A stretch of 64,000 bases of DNA from Azotimanducus chitobiosivorans (GTDB lineage: Bacteria > Pseudomonadota > Gammaproteobacteria > Pseudomonadales > Azotimanducaceae): contig OZ241339.1 in assembly GCA_965200235.1 (NCBI GenBank), positions 496,001 to 560,000 of the forward strand. The letters run 5' to 3'. This document shows, in pieces, positions 49,082 through 58,200 of this stretch. Position 1 is the stretch's first letter, and each line of letters opens with the position of its first letter. The notes below the pieces were generated by a model. The model made no database searches. It saw only the letters and a list, made by a program, of their open reading frames with translations, and had not been told where the DNA came from. A program made the translations under genes and the position numbers.

Positions 49082-50254
49082 ATGGATTTTCGAATTGAAG
49101 AAGAGCACCGGCTGCTCAAGGAGACCGTTGATCGCTTTGTAGACGATTACCTGATCCCGTTGGAGCCTGCGGTGCTTGCGCGCGAGACGCGCGGCGAAGG
49201 CGCACATCTGACAGCCGAGGAACTGGCGCCCCTGCATGACGCTTGCCGCGAGCTTGGCCTCTGGGGGCTTGACGTGCCGGAAGCAGTCGGCGGCGCCGAA
49301 TTGCCGGCGCTCGCCATGACCTACGTCAACGAGGCGGTCGGCCGCACTGTGACGCCGTTCACCTTCCCGCCCGATTCGCCCAACTTGCACATGCTGCTCA
49401 CCACCGCTAACGAAGCGCAAAAGCGCACGTACCTTGAGCCATACGCGCGCGGCGAGATTGTGTCCGCCATCGGCATTTCCGAGCCGGGCGCCGGCGCCGA
49501 CCCAGCACACATGGCGACGCGCGCCGTTCGCGATGGCGATGATTGGATCATCAATGGCCGCAAGATCTGGGTCAGCCGCGTGCCTGAATCGGCCTTCACT
49601 ATTTTGATGGCGGTGACCGACCCGGAAAAAGGCTCGCGCGGCGGCATCACCGCCTTCATTGTTGAAAAGGATACGCCGGGGTTCATTATTGAGCGCGAAA
49701 TCGCCATGATTGGCGGCGCCCGCACCTACGAGCTGGTGCTCGAAGACATGCGCATTCCCGATGCGCAGCGGCTCGGCAACGAAGGCGAGGGGTTTGCGCC
49801 GATGCAGCTTCGGCTCACCGTGCGCCGATTGCAGATGGGCGCCTGGTGCATCGGCATGGCGGAACGCGCCCTGCAAATCCTCTGTCGGCACGCCGACACG
49901 CGCGTCACCTTCGGCGAGCGCTTGGCGGACCGGCAATCGATTCAATGGTGGGTTGCGGATGCGGCGACGCGCATTCACGCGCTCAGGCTCATGGTGCAGG
50001 AAGCGGCGTGGAAACAGGATTTGGGTGTCGATGTGCGCACCGAGGCGAGCATGGTCAAGGTGTTCGGCACCGAGCTCGCCAGCGATGTCATCGATCAGGG
50101 CATGCAGGCATTGGGCGCATTCGGCATGACCAAGGAGACGCCGCTGCAGCTCATGGCGCGCGAGGTTCGCACCATGCGCATCTACGAAGGACCGTCGGAG
50201 GTACACCGCTGGGTGGTGGCGAGGCGCACCATTCCGAAATACCTGTCGTCATGA
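49082..50254 (+). CDS. Acyl-CoA dehydrogenase
   Basis: A 390-residue flavoprotein: GISEPGAGADPAHMATRAVR (middle domain), DWIINGRKIWVSRV, and a C-terminal domain with ADRQSIQWWVADAATRIH and IYEGPSEVHRWVVARRTI. The Arg in RxxEGPSEVHRW is the family motif near the active site. It would act on an acyl-CoA from fatty-acid or branched-chain metabolism. Its stop overlaps the imuA start (ATGA), which is an uncommon partnership. Confidence 0.92.
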   Translation: MDFRIEEEHRLLKETVDRFVDDYLIPLEPAVLARETRGEGAHLTAEELAPLHDACRELGLWGLDVPEAVGGAELPALAMTYVNEAVGRTVTPFTFPPDSPNLHMLLTTANEAQKRTYLEPYARGEIVSAIGISEPGAGADPAHMATRAVRDGDDWIINGRKIWVSRVPESAFTILMAVTDPEKGSRGGITAFIVEKDTPGFIIEREIAMIGGARTYELVLEDMRIPDAQRLGNEGEGFAPMQLRLTVRRLQMGAWCIGMAERALQILCRHADTRVTFGERLADRQSIQWWVADAATRIHALRLMVQEAAWKQDLGVDVRTEASMVKVFGTELASDVIDQGMQALGAFGMTKETPLQLMAREVRTMRIYEGPSEVHRWVVARRTIPKYLSS

Positions 50255-50892
50255 CAATCTCGCGCGAATCCCGTTTGCAGGTGCTGCGGGCGCGCATCGA
50301 GGATTATGAAGCGCCGCGCACCGAGGCTTCGCCCTTACGCCTTGGCGTCAAGAGTATTGACGGCCTGCTCAAAGGCGGTCTTGCTTTCGGTCGTGTTCAC
50401 GCGGTACGCGGCCTCGCGTCGGTCGCGTTTCTGATGGCTTTGGCGGCGCGCACGGAAGGCTCGCTGGTCTGGTGTGTTCGCTCGGATGCCAACGAGCAGC
50501 CGCACATGGAAGGCGCGAGGCAGTTGGGGTTGGATCCGCATCGGTTCATTGTTGTGCAAGGCGAGGCCGATGCGAGTGTCCTTGCGAGCATGGAGACGGC
50601 GCTCGCGAGCGGCGCGGTGCCGCTGGTGATTGCTTCGCTCGAAGGCGGGTGCGACCGGCTTGCCGGCAGGCGAGTGCAGTTGGCGGCTGAGAAGGGCAAT
50701 AGCCTCGGGTTGCTGCAGGTCGGTGTGAAGAGTGCGCTCAATTGGGCGGAAACCGCTTGGGTCGTGGGGAGCGAGCCTTCAATGCGCGCCCGCCCGTGCT
50801 GGCGGCTCGAACTCGTGCGTAGCCGTCGGTCGGTCACGCGATCCTGGAGTGTTGAGTGGGATGCCAAAGAGACTGCTTTGCATTTGGCTTGA
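50251..50892 (+). CDS. imuA: SOS mutagenesis accessory protein ImuA
   Basis: A 213-residue RecA/SulA-like protein. LRLGVKSIDGLLKGGLAFGRVHAV near residue 31 corresponds to the RecA-fold region, but the Walker A lysine/threonine motif is not recognisable, as in ImuA proteins. LVWCVRSDANEQPHMEGA and SLGLLQVGVKSAL are part of the fold. In known systems ImuA works with ImuB and DnaE2 in damage-induced mutagenesis. It overlaps imuB by 32 bases. No LexA box is recognised upstream. Confidence 0.8.
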   Translation: MTISRESRLQVLRARIEDYEAPRTEASPLRLGVKSIDGLLKGGLAFGRVHAVRGLASVAFLMALAARTEGSLVWCVRSDANEQPHMEGARQLGLDPHRFIVVQGEADASVLASMETALASGAVPLVIASLEGGCDRLAGRRVQLAAEKGNSLGLLQVGVKSALNWAETAWVVGSEPSMRARPCWRLELVRSRRSVTRSWSVEWDAKETALHLA

Positions 50893-52369
50893 GCGGCTGC
50901 ACACCGATTGTCTGACGCTCGCTGAACCCGCGCTTGAAGACAAGCCATTGGTGGCTTGCGAAATACGCGCATCGCAGCGCGTCGTGGTGGGCGTGTCACG
51001 CCTCGCCGAAGAGCGAGGGGTACGCGCAGGGACGTTGCTTGCCGATGCGCGCGCCGCGTGTTCGGACTTGGTGGCATTGGATGTCGATCAGCACAAGGCG
51101 CGGGCGCTGCACGAGCGCATGGCGCGCCTTGCGATGCGCTACGGGCCGTGGGTATCGAAGGTCTCGGCGCTGCCAATGGACAAGCTCGTTGTGGATGTGT
51201 CGGGCTGCGCGCATCTGTTTGGTGGCGAAGAGGCCTTGCTCGCTGATTTGTTGGTGTTCGCTCGTGAAATGGGTGTCAGCGTGCGATGTGCGATAGCTGA
51301 CCATGTGCTCGGCGCGATGGCGCTCGCTGAATTCGGCGAAAGAGCACCTTGCATTGCGCCCTCGGGTGAAACATGGCGTGTACTGCAATCGCTGCCGGTC
51401 GCCGCGCTCGGATTGGACGAGAAGAGTGTGCGCACGTTACGGCGCCTTGGCGTCCGACGGATCTCGCAACTCAGCGCCATGCCCGCGGCGTCATTGCGGG
51501 CGCGTTTTGGCGCGGAGCTCGTGCGCACACTTGAGCGTGCGAAGGGCTTGGAGCAAGAAACGCTTGCCATGCGTCCGCATGTGCCGCCGCCGCGGCTGTC
51601 TGTTGACCTGTTTGAGGCGGCGCGCACGCCCGAAGAAGTCGAGCGCCATGTCGAACGGCTGATGGCTGCGCTCTGCGATCGGCTTGCCGAGCAGCGCCTT
51701 GGTGCCGAAAAGCTGCTGCTCGTGATGCGGGAGCGCCGCACACGGCTGGTCAAGGCGCGGCGGCTTTGCATTGGCGCGGCTGCACCGATGCGCGATGCCG
51801 AGCGGTGGATGCGGCTTATGCACGAGCGCGAAGGCGCCTTCGATCCGGGTGAAGGCATTGAAAAAATCACCCTGCAAGCCTTGACGACACCGCTTGATGC
51901 CGAGCAATCGGCGTTGCTCGGTCGCGATGCCAACAATTCGATAGATCATCTCATTGAACGCCTCTCGGCGCGCCTCGGCGAAGACCGCGTCTTGCGCTTT
52001 GTGGAAAGGGACACACACCTGCCGGAGGATGCTTGGGAATCGGTGCCTGCGCTTCGCTGGCGGGCCGCTAAGGCGCCGCCGTGTTCAATCGATGTGCGCA
52101 GGCCAATCACCTTGTTCGCACGTCCAGAGATGATCGACATCGAGTCGAATGCTCGGCCTTTGAGATTGAGTTGGCGCGGAGAGCGGCATAGCATTCGCCG
52201 TGCGAGTGGGCCGGAACGGATCACGGCACCATGGTGGCAGGGCGCTTCGACGGATGAGCACGCGACGCGCGACTATTGGCGTGTGGAAACCGAGCGTGGC
52301 GAACGGCTGTGGATATTTGAAGCGCATCACGAGGCCGCGCGCTGGTATCTGCATGGGCGGCTCGCCTGA
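50861..52369 (+). CDS. imuB: Y-family polymerase-like protein ImuB
   Basis: A 502-residue Y-family homologue from ATG 50861: LLCIWLERLHTDCL, then VVGVSRLAEERGVRAGTLLA, and little-finger and linker regions. The second segment ALPMDKLVVDVSGCAHLFGG shows that the catalytic acid pair of true Y-family enzymes is not intact, as in ImuB, which is thought to bind the clamp and DnaE2 rather than to synthesise DNA. An open frame extends to 50732 but covers imuA. A 12-base word GGGACACACACC is in its 3' part (52008-52019). Confidence 0.88.
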   Translation: MPKRLLCIWLERLHTDCLTLAEPALEDKPLVACEIRASQRVVVGVSRLAEERGVRAGTLLADARAACSDLVALDVDQHKARALHERMARLAMRYGPWVSKVSALPMDKLVVDVSGCAHLFGGEEALLADLLVFAREMGVSVRCAIADHVLGAMALAEFGERAPCIAPSGETWRVLQSLPVAALGLDEKSVRTLRRLGVRRISQLSAMPAASLRARFGAELVRTLERAKGLEQETLAMRPHVPPPRLSVDLFEAARTPEEVERHVERLMAALCDRLAEQRLGAEKLLLVMRERRTRLVKARRLCIGAAAPMRDAERWMRLMHEREGAFDPGEGIEKITLQALTTPLDAEQSALLGRDANNSIDHLIERLSARLGEDRVLRFVERDTHLPEDAWESVPALRWRAAKAPPCSIDVRRPITLFARPEMIDIESNARPLRLSWRGERHSIRRASGPERITAPWWQGASTDEHATRDYWRVETERGERLWIFEAHHEAARWYLHGRLA

Positions 52370-52375
52370 GCGCGT

Positions 52376-55300
52376 ATGTACGTCGAACTCGCCGCACGAA
52401 GCAATTTTTCTTTTCTCTCGGGCGCATCGCATCCCGAAGAGCTGGTTGCGCAGGCGGCCGCGCTCGGCCATTCGGCCATCGGCATTGCCGATTCGCACTC
52501 GCTCGCCGGCGTCGTGCGTGCCCATCTGACCGCGCGCGAGCACGGCATTAAGCTTGTGGTCGGCAGTCGCTTGACGCTTGAAGACGGGCTGACGTGCCTC
52601 GTGTATCCAACAGATCGCACCGCCTACGGACGGCTGTGCCGCCTCCTTACCAAAGGCAAGCTCGCCGCGCCAAAAGGCGAGTGTCAGCTCGTTGAGGACG
52701 ATTTGCTGTCCGCTGCTGAAGGACAGCTCTTGTTGTTCGCCCCGCCTGATGCGCTCGGCGCTGATGCCGCGGCGAACCTCTCCGCAAAGCTCTCGATGTT
52801 TCGCGAGGCCTTTCCGGATCAAGTCTATCTCTTCACTCGCAATCTCCTGCTTGGCGACGATGCGCATCACATCGAACAGTGTGACCGCATCGCTCGCCGT
52901 GCCCGCGTGAGGCTGCTCGCCTGCAATGAAGTGCTCATGCACGATGCGCATCGCGCGCCCCTTGTGGATGTGCTTGCGTGCTTGCGCGAGAAGATGTCGA
53001 TTGATCGCATGGGCACGCGCGCGCTCAAGAATGCCGAGCGTTGCTTGAAGCGGGAATCGGACATGCAGCGGCTTTTTGCAGGCTATGCGGATGCCGTCCA
53101 CGCAAGTGGCGAAGTGGCTGAACGCGTGCAGTTTTCGCTCGATCAACTGCGCTTTGACTATCCAAGCGAGACGAGAAGTGCTGACGAGTCCGCCATCGAG
53201 CGGCTGCGCAGCGCAACCGAGCAGGGCTTGCGGCGGCGATTCCCTGACGCTCCGCCAGAGCGCGTGCGCGCCCAGGTCGCAAAGGAACTCAACATCATCG
53301 AGAAGCTTGGTGTCGTACCGTATTTCCTCACTGTCTACGATCTCGTTCAATTCGCGCGGTCCCGGGATATTCTCTGCCAAGGCCGCGGCTCGGCGGCCAA
53401 TTCATCGGTGTGCTATGCGCTCGGCATCACTGAAGTCAATCCGGCCGAGGCGGATCTGGTATTCGAGCGATTTGTGTTGGAGGCGCGTGACGAGCCGCCG
53501 GATATTGATGTGGACTTTGAGCACGAGCGGCGTGAAGAGGTCATTCAGCACGTCTATGACGCCTATGGACGGCATCGCGCCGCGCTGACCGCGACGGTGA
53601 TCAGCTTTCGATCAAGACTCGCGCTGCGCGAGGTTGGCAAAGCTTTGGGGTTTTCTGGCGATACGTTTGGGCGGCTTGCCGAGCGGGTTTGGGGTTCGCG
53701 CGGGAAGGCGCCGAGCGATGAGATAGTGCGCGAGATCGGCCTCGATCCCGACTCACCGAAGCTTCGATTCGCGCTTGAATTGGTCGAGACGCTGATTGGC
53801 TTTCCTCGCCATTTGTCGCAGCACCCCGGCGGCTTCGTCATGAGTGAAGGCCGGCTTGACGAGATCGCGCCGATCGGCAACGCCGCCATGCCGGACAGAA
53901 CGGTCATCGAGTGGGACAAGAACGATCTTGACGCCCTCGGCATTCTCAAGGTCGATGTGCTTGGCCTCGGCATGCTGAGCTGCCTGCGGAAAAGCTTTGA
54001 TCTATTGCAGCGCCACAAGGGGCGCGAAATGTCGATTGCGACGCTGCCGCAGGACGATGCGCGCGTCTACGAGATGCTCGGCGACGCCGACAGCGTTGGC
54101 GTTTTTCAAGTTGAAAGCCGGGCGCAGATGTCGTTCTTGCCGCGGATGAAGCCGCGCTGCTTCTATGACTTGGTGATCGAAGTCGCGATTGTGCGGCCAG
54201 GGCCGATTCAGGGCGACATGGTGCATCCGTATCTTCGTCGCCGCAATGGCGAAGAGCCTGTCGATTATCCGAGCGAAGCGCTGCGCGGCGTGCTTGAACG
54301 CACCCTCGGTGTGCCGCTCTTTCAGGAGCAGGCCATGCAGCTTGCGATGACAGGCGCGGGTTTCTCAGCGCGTGAGGCTGACGAGCTGCGTCGCTCAATG
54401 GCGGCATTCAGGCGCCTTGGCACGCTTGATCAATTCGAAGCGCGCTTCCTCGCTGGCATGTGCGAGCGCGGCTACCAACTCGACTTCGCCAAGCGCTGCT
54501 GGAAGCAGATCGAGGGCTTTGGTGAGTATGGGTTTCCCGAAAGCCACGCCGCGAGCTTTGCGTTGCTGGTCTACGCATCGGCTTGGCTCAAGCGGCACCA
54601 CCCGGATGTGTTCGCGTGTGCGCTGCTGAACAGTCAGCCGATGGGCTTCTATGCGCCGGCGCAGATTGTTGCCGATGCGCGTCGTCATGGCGTCGAGGTT
54701 CGTTCGGTCGATATCAATGCGAGTGAATGGGATTGCACGCTCGAGCCGTGCGCTGGCGACCATGACGCCCTGCGGCTCGGATTGCGTATGGTCAAAGGAC
54801 TCGGAGAAGGCGATGCCATCGCATTGCTTGCCGCGCGGGGCAACGGCTATGTGTCGGTTCAGGATCTGAAGCGGCTTTCTGGCGTCGGTGACGGGGCAGT
54901 GAATGCGCTCGCTGACGCATCGGCTTTCGAGTCGGTCGGATTCACTCGTCGTGAAGCGGTGTGGGAAGCGCTCGCCCCGCAGGCGTCTCTGGGGCCGCTT
55001 TTTGATGAGCCGGAGGCGCCGGTGTGTGTCCCTTTTTCGGGGGCGGCGTCGGTGTGTGTCCCATTTTTGCCGGTGGCGAGTCTCGGCGAGGACGTTGCGA
55101 TGGATTACACGGCGACGGGTTTGAGCTTGCGCGCCCATCCGATGACGGTTCTGCGCGGGCAATTGACAGGGTGTGTTCGCGCCGAGCACTTGCCCGCGAG
55201 GCGTGATGGAGACTTTGTCGCGGTGGCTGGGCTTGTGATCACCCGTCAGCGACCGGCGACCGCCAAAGGCGTCATTTTCATCACGCTTGAAGATGAAACG

Positions 55301-55561
55301 GGATCGGCGAACATGGTGGTCTGGGAACATGTCTTCGAGCGTTTCCGAGCCGCTGTGATGACCGGCAGGCTACTGCGGGTCACTGGCCGCTTGCAGATCG
55401 AGGGCAAGGTGATCCATCTGGTAGCGGGGCGCATAGAAGACTGTTCAAACCTTCTTGATGGGCTCGCCGGAGACGATGCGGGCTTCAATCGTAGCACCGC
55501 AAGCGACCGCCATCCGCGGCATATCGCCAAGCGTGTATTTCGCTCGCGAGATTTTCACTAG
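52376..55561 (+). CDS. dnaE2: Error-prone DNA polymerase DnaE2 (ImuC)
   Basis: A 1,061-residue C-family polymerase. The N-terminal PHP domain begins MYVELAARSNFSFLSGASHP, and the palm aspartates appear in EPPDIDVDFEHERRE near residue 376 with a later catalytic Asp in NDLDALGILKVDVLGLGML. HPGGFVMS and ESHAASFALLVYASAWLK are conserved DnaE2 segments. The C-terminal OB domain is present around GLVITRQRPATAKGVIFITL. It carries out translesion and mutagenic synthesis with ImuA and ImuB. Start ATG 52376 is six bases behind imuB. A duplicated VCVPF lies in the linker near residues 884-896. Confidence 0.94.
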   Translation: MYVELAARSNFSFLSGASHPEELVAQAAALGHSAIGIADSHSLAGVVRAHLTAREHGIKLVVGSRLTLEDGLTCLVYPTDRTAYGRLCRLLTKGKLAAPKGECQLVEDDLLSAAEGQLLLFAPPDALGADAAANLSAKLSMFREAFPDQVYLFTRNLLLGDDAHHIEQCDRIARRARVRLLACNEVLMHDAHRAPLVDVLACLREKMSIDRMGTRALKNAERCLKRESDMQRLFAGYADAVHASGEVAERVQFSLDQLRFDYPSETRSADESAIERLRSATEQGLRRRFPDAPPERVRAQVAKELNIIEKLGVVPYFLTVYDLVQFARSRDILCQGRGSAANSSVCYALGITEVNPAEADLVFERFVLEARDEPPDIDVDFEHERREEVIQHVYDAYGRHRAALTATVISFRSRLALREVGKALGFSGDTFGRLAERVWGSRGKAPSDEIVREIGLDPDSPKLRFALELVETLIGFPRHLSQHPGGFVMSEGRLDEIAPIGNAAMPDRTVIEWDKNDLDALGILKVDVLGLGMLSCLRKSFDLLQRHKGREMSIATLPQDDARVYEMLGDADSVGVFQVESRAQMSFLPRMKPRCFYDLVIEVAIVRPGPIQGDMVHPYLRRRNGEEPVDYPSEALRGVLERTLGVPLFQEQAMQLAMTGAGFSAREADELRRSMAAFRRLGTLDQFEARFLAGMCERGYQLDFAKRCWKQIEGFGEYGFPESHAASFALLVYASAWLKRHHPDVFACALLNSQPMGFYAPAQIVADARRHGVEVRSVDINASEWDCTLEPCAGDHDALRLGLRMVKGLGEGDAIALLAARGNGYVSVQDLKRLSGVGDGAVNALADASAFESVGFTRREAVWEALAPQASLGPLFDEPEAPVCVPFSGAASVCVPFLPVASLGEDVAMDYTATGLSLRAHPMTVLRGQLTGCVRAEHLPARRDGDFVAVAGLVITRQRPATAKGVIFITLEDETGSANMVVWEHVFERFRAAVMTGRLLRVTGRLQIEGKVIHLVAGRIEDCSNLLDGLAGDDAGFNRSTASDRHPRHIAKRVFRSRDFH
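55021..55062. repeat. Two copies of GGTGTGTGTCCC within dnaE2, third inverted in imuB
   Basis: GGTGTGTGTCCC occurs at 55021-55032 and 55051-55062, each followed by a T-run and each encoding VCVPF. Its complement is at 52008-52019 in imuB. The words resemble the GTGTGTCCC cores of dispersed REP-like repeats. They stay in frame inside both genes. Confidence 0.6.
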
Positions 55562-55709
55562 ACTCCTTGACCAACCCAAACTTTAACAGACAGGTTGCGT
55601 TTAGGCGACGAGATTAAATTCCTACGAGAGTTTGATGATTTCACGGTCGAAGGAGTCGGTGGGCGGCGGACTGCTCATGCCTCGTCGGTCTGAGGCGAAG
55701 CCTCGCTAG

Positions 55710-56010
55710 TGTCCTGTCCCATAAATAAGTGTGGATTCAGCGCGCAGGAGAAGGGCTGTGGCAAGGCGCTGAAGCAGGCAATACTTTGCCGTATTGCCAA
55801 GGGACGCAACGCGGCCACAGCCCTTCTCCTGCGCGCCCTTCGGGAGTGGGCACAATCGCCGACCGACATTCTTGCGAGGGTGCCCCTCGCGCCTTCTGGC
55901 TGAGGGCTCCGTTGCAGCCCTTGGCAATATGCCCGATATTCCCTGCGGACTGCGCCTTGCCGTCGGCGATTGTGCTCACTCTGAATCACACTTATTTATG
56001 GGACAGGACA
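55710..56010. mobile_element. 301-bp MITE with CTAG flanks and nested inverted repeats
   Basis: The ends TGTCCTGTCCCATAAATAAG and its complement CTTATTTATGGGACAGGACA are perfect inverted repeats, flanked by CTAG on both sides (55706-55709 and 56011-56014). Inside are a perfect repeat of about 22 bases (GCGCAGGAGAAGGGCTGTGG and its complement at about 55741 and 55816) and another (GCACAATCGCCGAC at about 55849, complement near 55964), plus a hairpin GGCAATAC/GTATTGCC. No gene is carried. The unit should fold as three hairpins. Confidence 0.85.
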
Positions 56011-56063
56011 CTAGGGCATAGTGTGAACACGCCCCAGGAGCCTGCGCCGCCCGGTAAGGGCGA

Positions 56064-58121
56064 TCATCCATTGAATGCAGTCAACAGCGTCAATTGACTG
56101 TCGTGCGGCGCCTCGTCTCCTGAGGGTGAGACCTGCACGTAACTCCCGTCGCTTTTGAGTTCCCACGCGCGCACATTGTCCGCGAGATAGTTCTCGAACG
56201 CTTCTTCGATAATGCGTTCGCGTAAGCGCCGGCTGCGCACCGGAAAACAGACCTCGATGCGATCGAAGAAATTGCGTGGCATCCAGTCGGCGCTTGTCAG
56301 GTACACATCGGGCTTGCCGTCGTTTTCAAAGTAGAGCACGCGCGTGTGTTCGAGAAAGCGCCCGACAATCGAGCGCACGCGAATATTCTCCGAGACGCCT
56401 TCGATGCCGGGACGCAGCGAGCACAGCCCGCGCACGACCAAGTCAATCTCAACGCCTGCGCACGAGGCGCGGTAGAGTTCGGCGATGACGCGCGGCTCAA
56501 TGAGCGAGTTCATCTTCGCCATGATGCGCGCGCTCTTGCCGGCTTCGGCGTGTTTGATCTCGCGCGCAATGAGCGACTGAACGCCGTCAAAGAGGGTGAA
56601 CGGCGCTTCGAGCAGCGCGTGCAGCTCGCCTGGCTTGCCCATGGCAGTGAGTTGGTGGAAGACTTCTTGGACATCGCGTCCGATCTCGTCGCGGCAGGTC
56701 AGCAAGCCGTAGTCGGTGTAGATGCGCGCCTTGACCGCATGGTAGTTGCCTGTGCCGAGGTGCGCATAGCGCACGAGCTTGCCCTCTTCCCTGCGAATCA
56801 CAAGGCTCATCTTGGCGTGCGTCTTGTAGCCGACGATGCCATAGACCACTTGCGCGCCCGCCTCCTGCAAACGGTTGGCGAGCTCGATGTTGTCGGCCTC
56901 GTCAAAGCGCGCGCGCAGCTCGATGACAACGAGCACCTCCTTGCCGGCGCGCGCGGCATTGACGAGGGCTTCGGCGATCGTTGAGTCGGCGCCTGTTCGA
57001 TAGAGCGTCTGGCGAATAGCGAGCACATTGGGGTCGGTAGCGGCGCTCCGCAGGAAGTCCACAACCGGCGCAAACGACTCGAACGGGTGGTGCAGCAGCA
57101 CATCGCCCGCGCGAATGGCGGCAAAGATGTCCTGCTTGCCGCGCAGCACTTTGGGAACTTGCGGCACGAAGCCTGGGTAGCGCAGTTCAGGACGATTGAC
57201 GAGCGACGGGATCGAGGTCAGGCGATTGAGGTTGACGGGGCCGTTGCAGCGGTAGACATCCCGCGGCGCGAGACAAAAGCGCGCTGACAGGAACGCCTCG
57301 AGCTCCGGAGGGCAGTCGTCGGCGATTTCGAGCCGTACTGCGTCGCCGTAGTTGCGCGTGGAAAGCTCTCCTTCCATCGCTCGCAGGAGGTCATCGACTT
57401 CTTCGGAATCAACGAACAGGTCGCTATTGCGGGTGACGCGAAACTGGTAGCAGCCAGTGACTTTCACGCCGCGAAACAGCGCTTGCACGTTATGGTGGAT
57501 GACTGAGGAGAGGAATACGAATTCGTGCGCGCCACCGGGCACCGAGACCACGCGCGGCAAGGCTCTGGGCGCCTGCACCACCGCCTTGCCGGACTCCCGT
57601 CCGAAGGCGTCCTTGCCTTTCAAGGTGACAATGAACGCAAGGCTTTTGTTCAACAGGTTGGGAAAGGGGTGCGCCGGGTCGAGACCGACAGGCGTCAGTA
57701 TGGGCGCGAGCTCGTTCTCAAAATAGTCTTCAATCCACGCCTGCTGCTCGCTCGTCCACTGATCGCGCTGTACGAAGCGAATGTCGTGCGCTTCAAGCTC
57801 GGGCTTGAGCACGCTATTGAGAATCTCGTAATGATCTTCCACGATTTCATGCGCGAGCGCACTCACGGCGTCGAGCTGCTCGGCTGGCGTTCTGCCGTCG
57901 GCGCCGGGTCGCCCGTCTTGCAATTCTCGCTGCTTGAGCCCGGCGACTCTGATTTCAAAGAATTCGTCGAGAATCTCGGCGGCGATGCACAGGAACTGCA
58001 AACGCTCAAGCATCGGCACTTCGGGATCTTTGCACAACGAGTACACGCGGCGATTGAACTCAAGAAACGCAAGTTCGCGATTGATATAGAGATGCGGGCT
58101 TGACAGGTTGGGCGCGTCCAT
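56064..58121 (-). CDS. ppk1: Polyphosphate kinase 1
   Basis: A 685-residue enzyme that makes inorganic polyphosphate from ATP. The N-terminal domain opens HLYINRELAFLEFNRRV and ends in a long helical region. The catalytic block contains GIVGYKTHAKMSLVIRREEG, with the phosphate-accepting histidine, and HLGTGNYHAVKARIYTDYGL. LTSADWMPRNFFDRIEVCFP is the second histidine-region block. ATG 58121 (MDAPNLSSPHL) is preferred to ATG 58169. It is divergent from cmoA. Confidence 0.94.
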   Translation of the reverse strand: MDAPNLSSPHLYINRELAFLEFNRRVYSLCKDPEVPMLERLQFLCIAAEILDEFFEIRVAGLKQRELQDGRPGADGRTPAEQLDAVSALAHEIVEDHYEILNSVLKPELEAHDIRFVQRDQWTSEQQAWIEDYFENELAPILTPVGLDPAHPFPNLLNKSLAFIVTLKGKDAFGRESGKAVVQAPRALPRVVSVPGGAHEFVFLSSVIHHNVQALFRGVKVTGCYQFRVTRNSDLFVDSEEVDDLLRAMEGELSTRNYGDAVRLEIADDCPPELEAFLSARFCLAPRDVYRCNGPVNLNRLTSIPSLVNRPELRYPGFVPQVPKVLRGKQDIFAAIRAGDVLLHHPFESFAPVVDFLRSAATDPNVLAIRQTLYRTGADSTIAEALVNAARAGKEVLVVIELRARFDEADNIELANRLQEAGAQVVYGIVGYKTHAKMSLVIRREEGKLVRYAHLGTGNYHAVKARIYTDYGLLTCRDEIGRDVQEVFHQLTAMGKPGELHALLEAPFTLFDGVQSLIAREIKHAEAGKSARIMAKMNSLIEPRVIAELYRASCAGVEIDLVVRGLCSLRPGIEGVSENIRVRSIVGRFLEHTRVLYFENDGKPDVYLTSADWMPRNFFDRIEVCFPVRSRRLRERIIEEAFENYLADNVRAWELKSDGSYVQVSPSGDEAPHDSQLTLLTAFNG

Positions 58122-58200
58122 CTGAGATGCTGGCGATTGGCAGACTTTCCAAGGCGCGGAGTTTACCATTTGCTTTTTGCTTCGATTCTTGAGAGTGACT

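Noticed and set aside
49052..50206. 384-codon minus-strand frame opposite the acyl-CoA dehydrogenase
   Set aside because: The plus strand encodes a clear acyl-CoA dehydrogenase; the complement is a GC-driven shadow.
50238..50258. Possible LexA box (CTGTCGTCATGACAAT) at the imuA start
   Set aside because: It matches CTGT but the second half is CAAT, not ACAG at the required spacing. The palindrome GTCATGAC there is mostly the ATGA overlap of the two genes.
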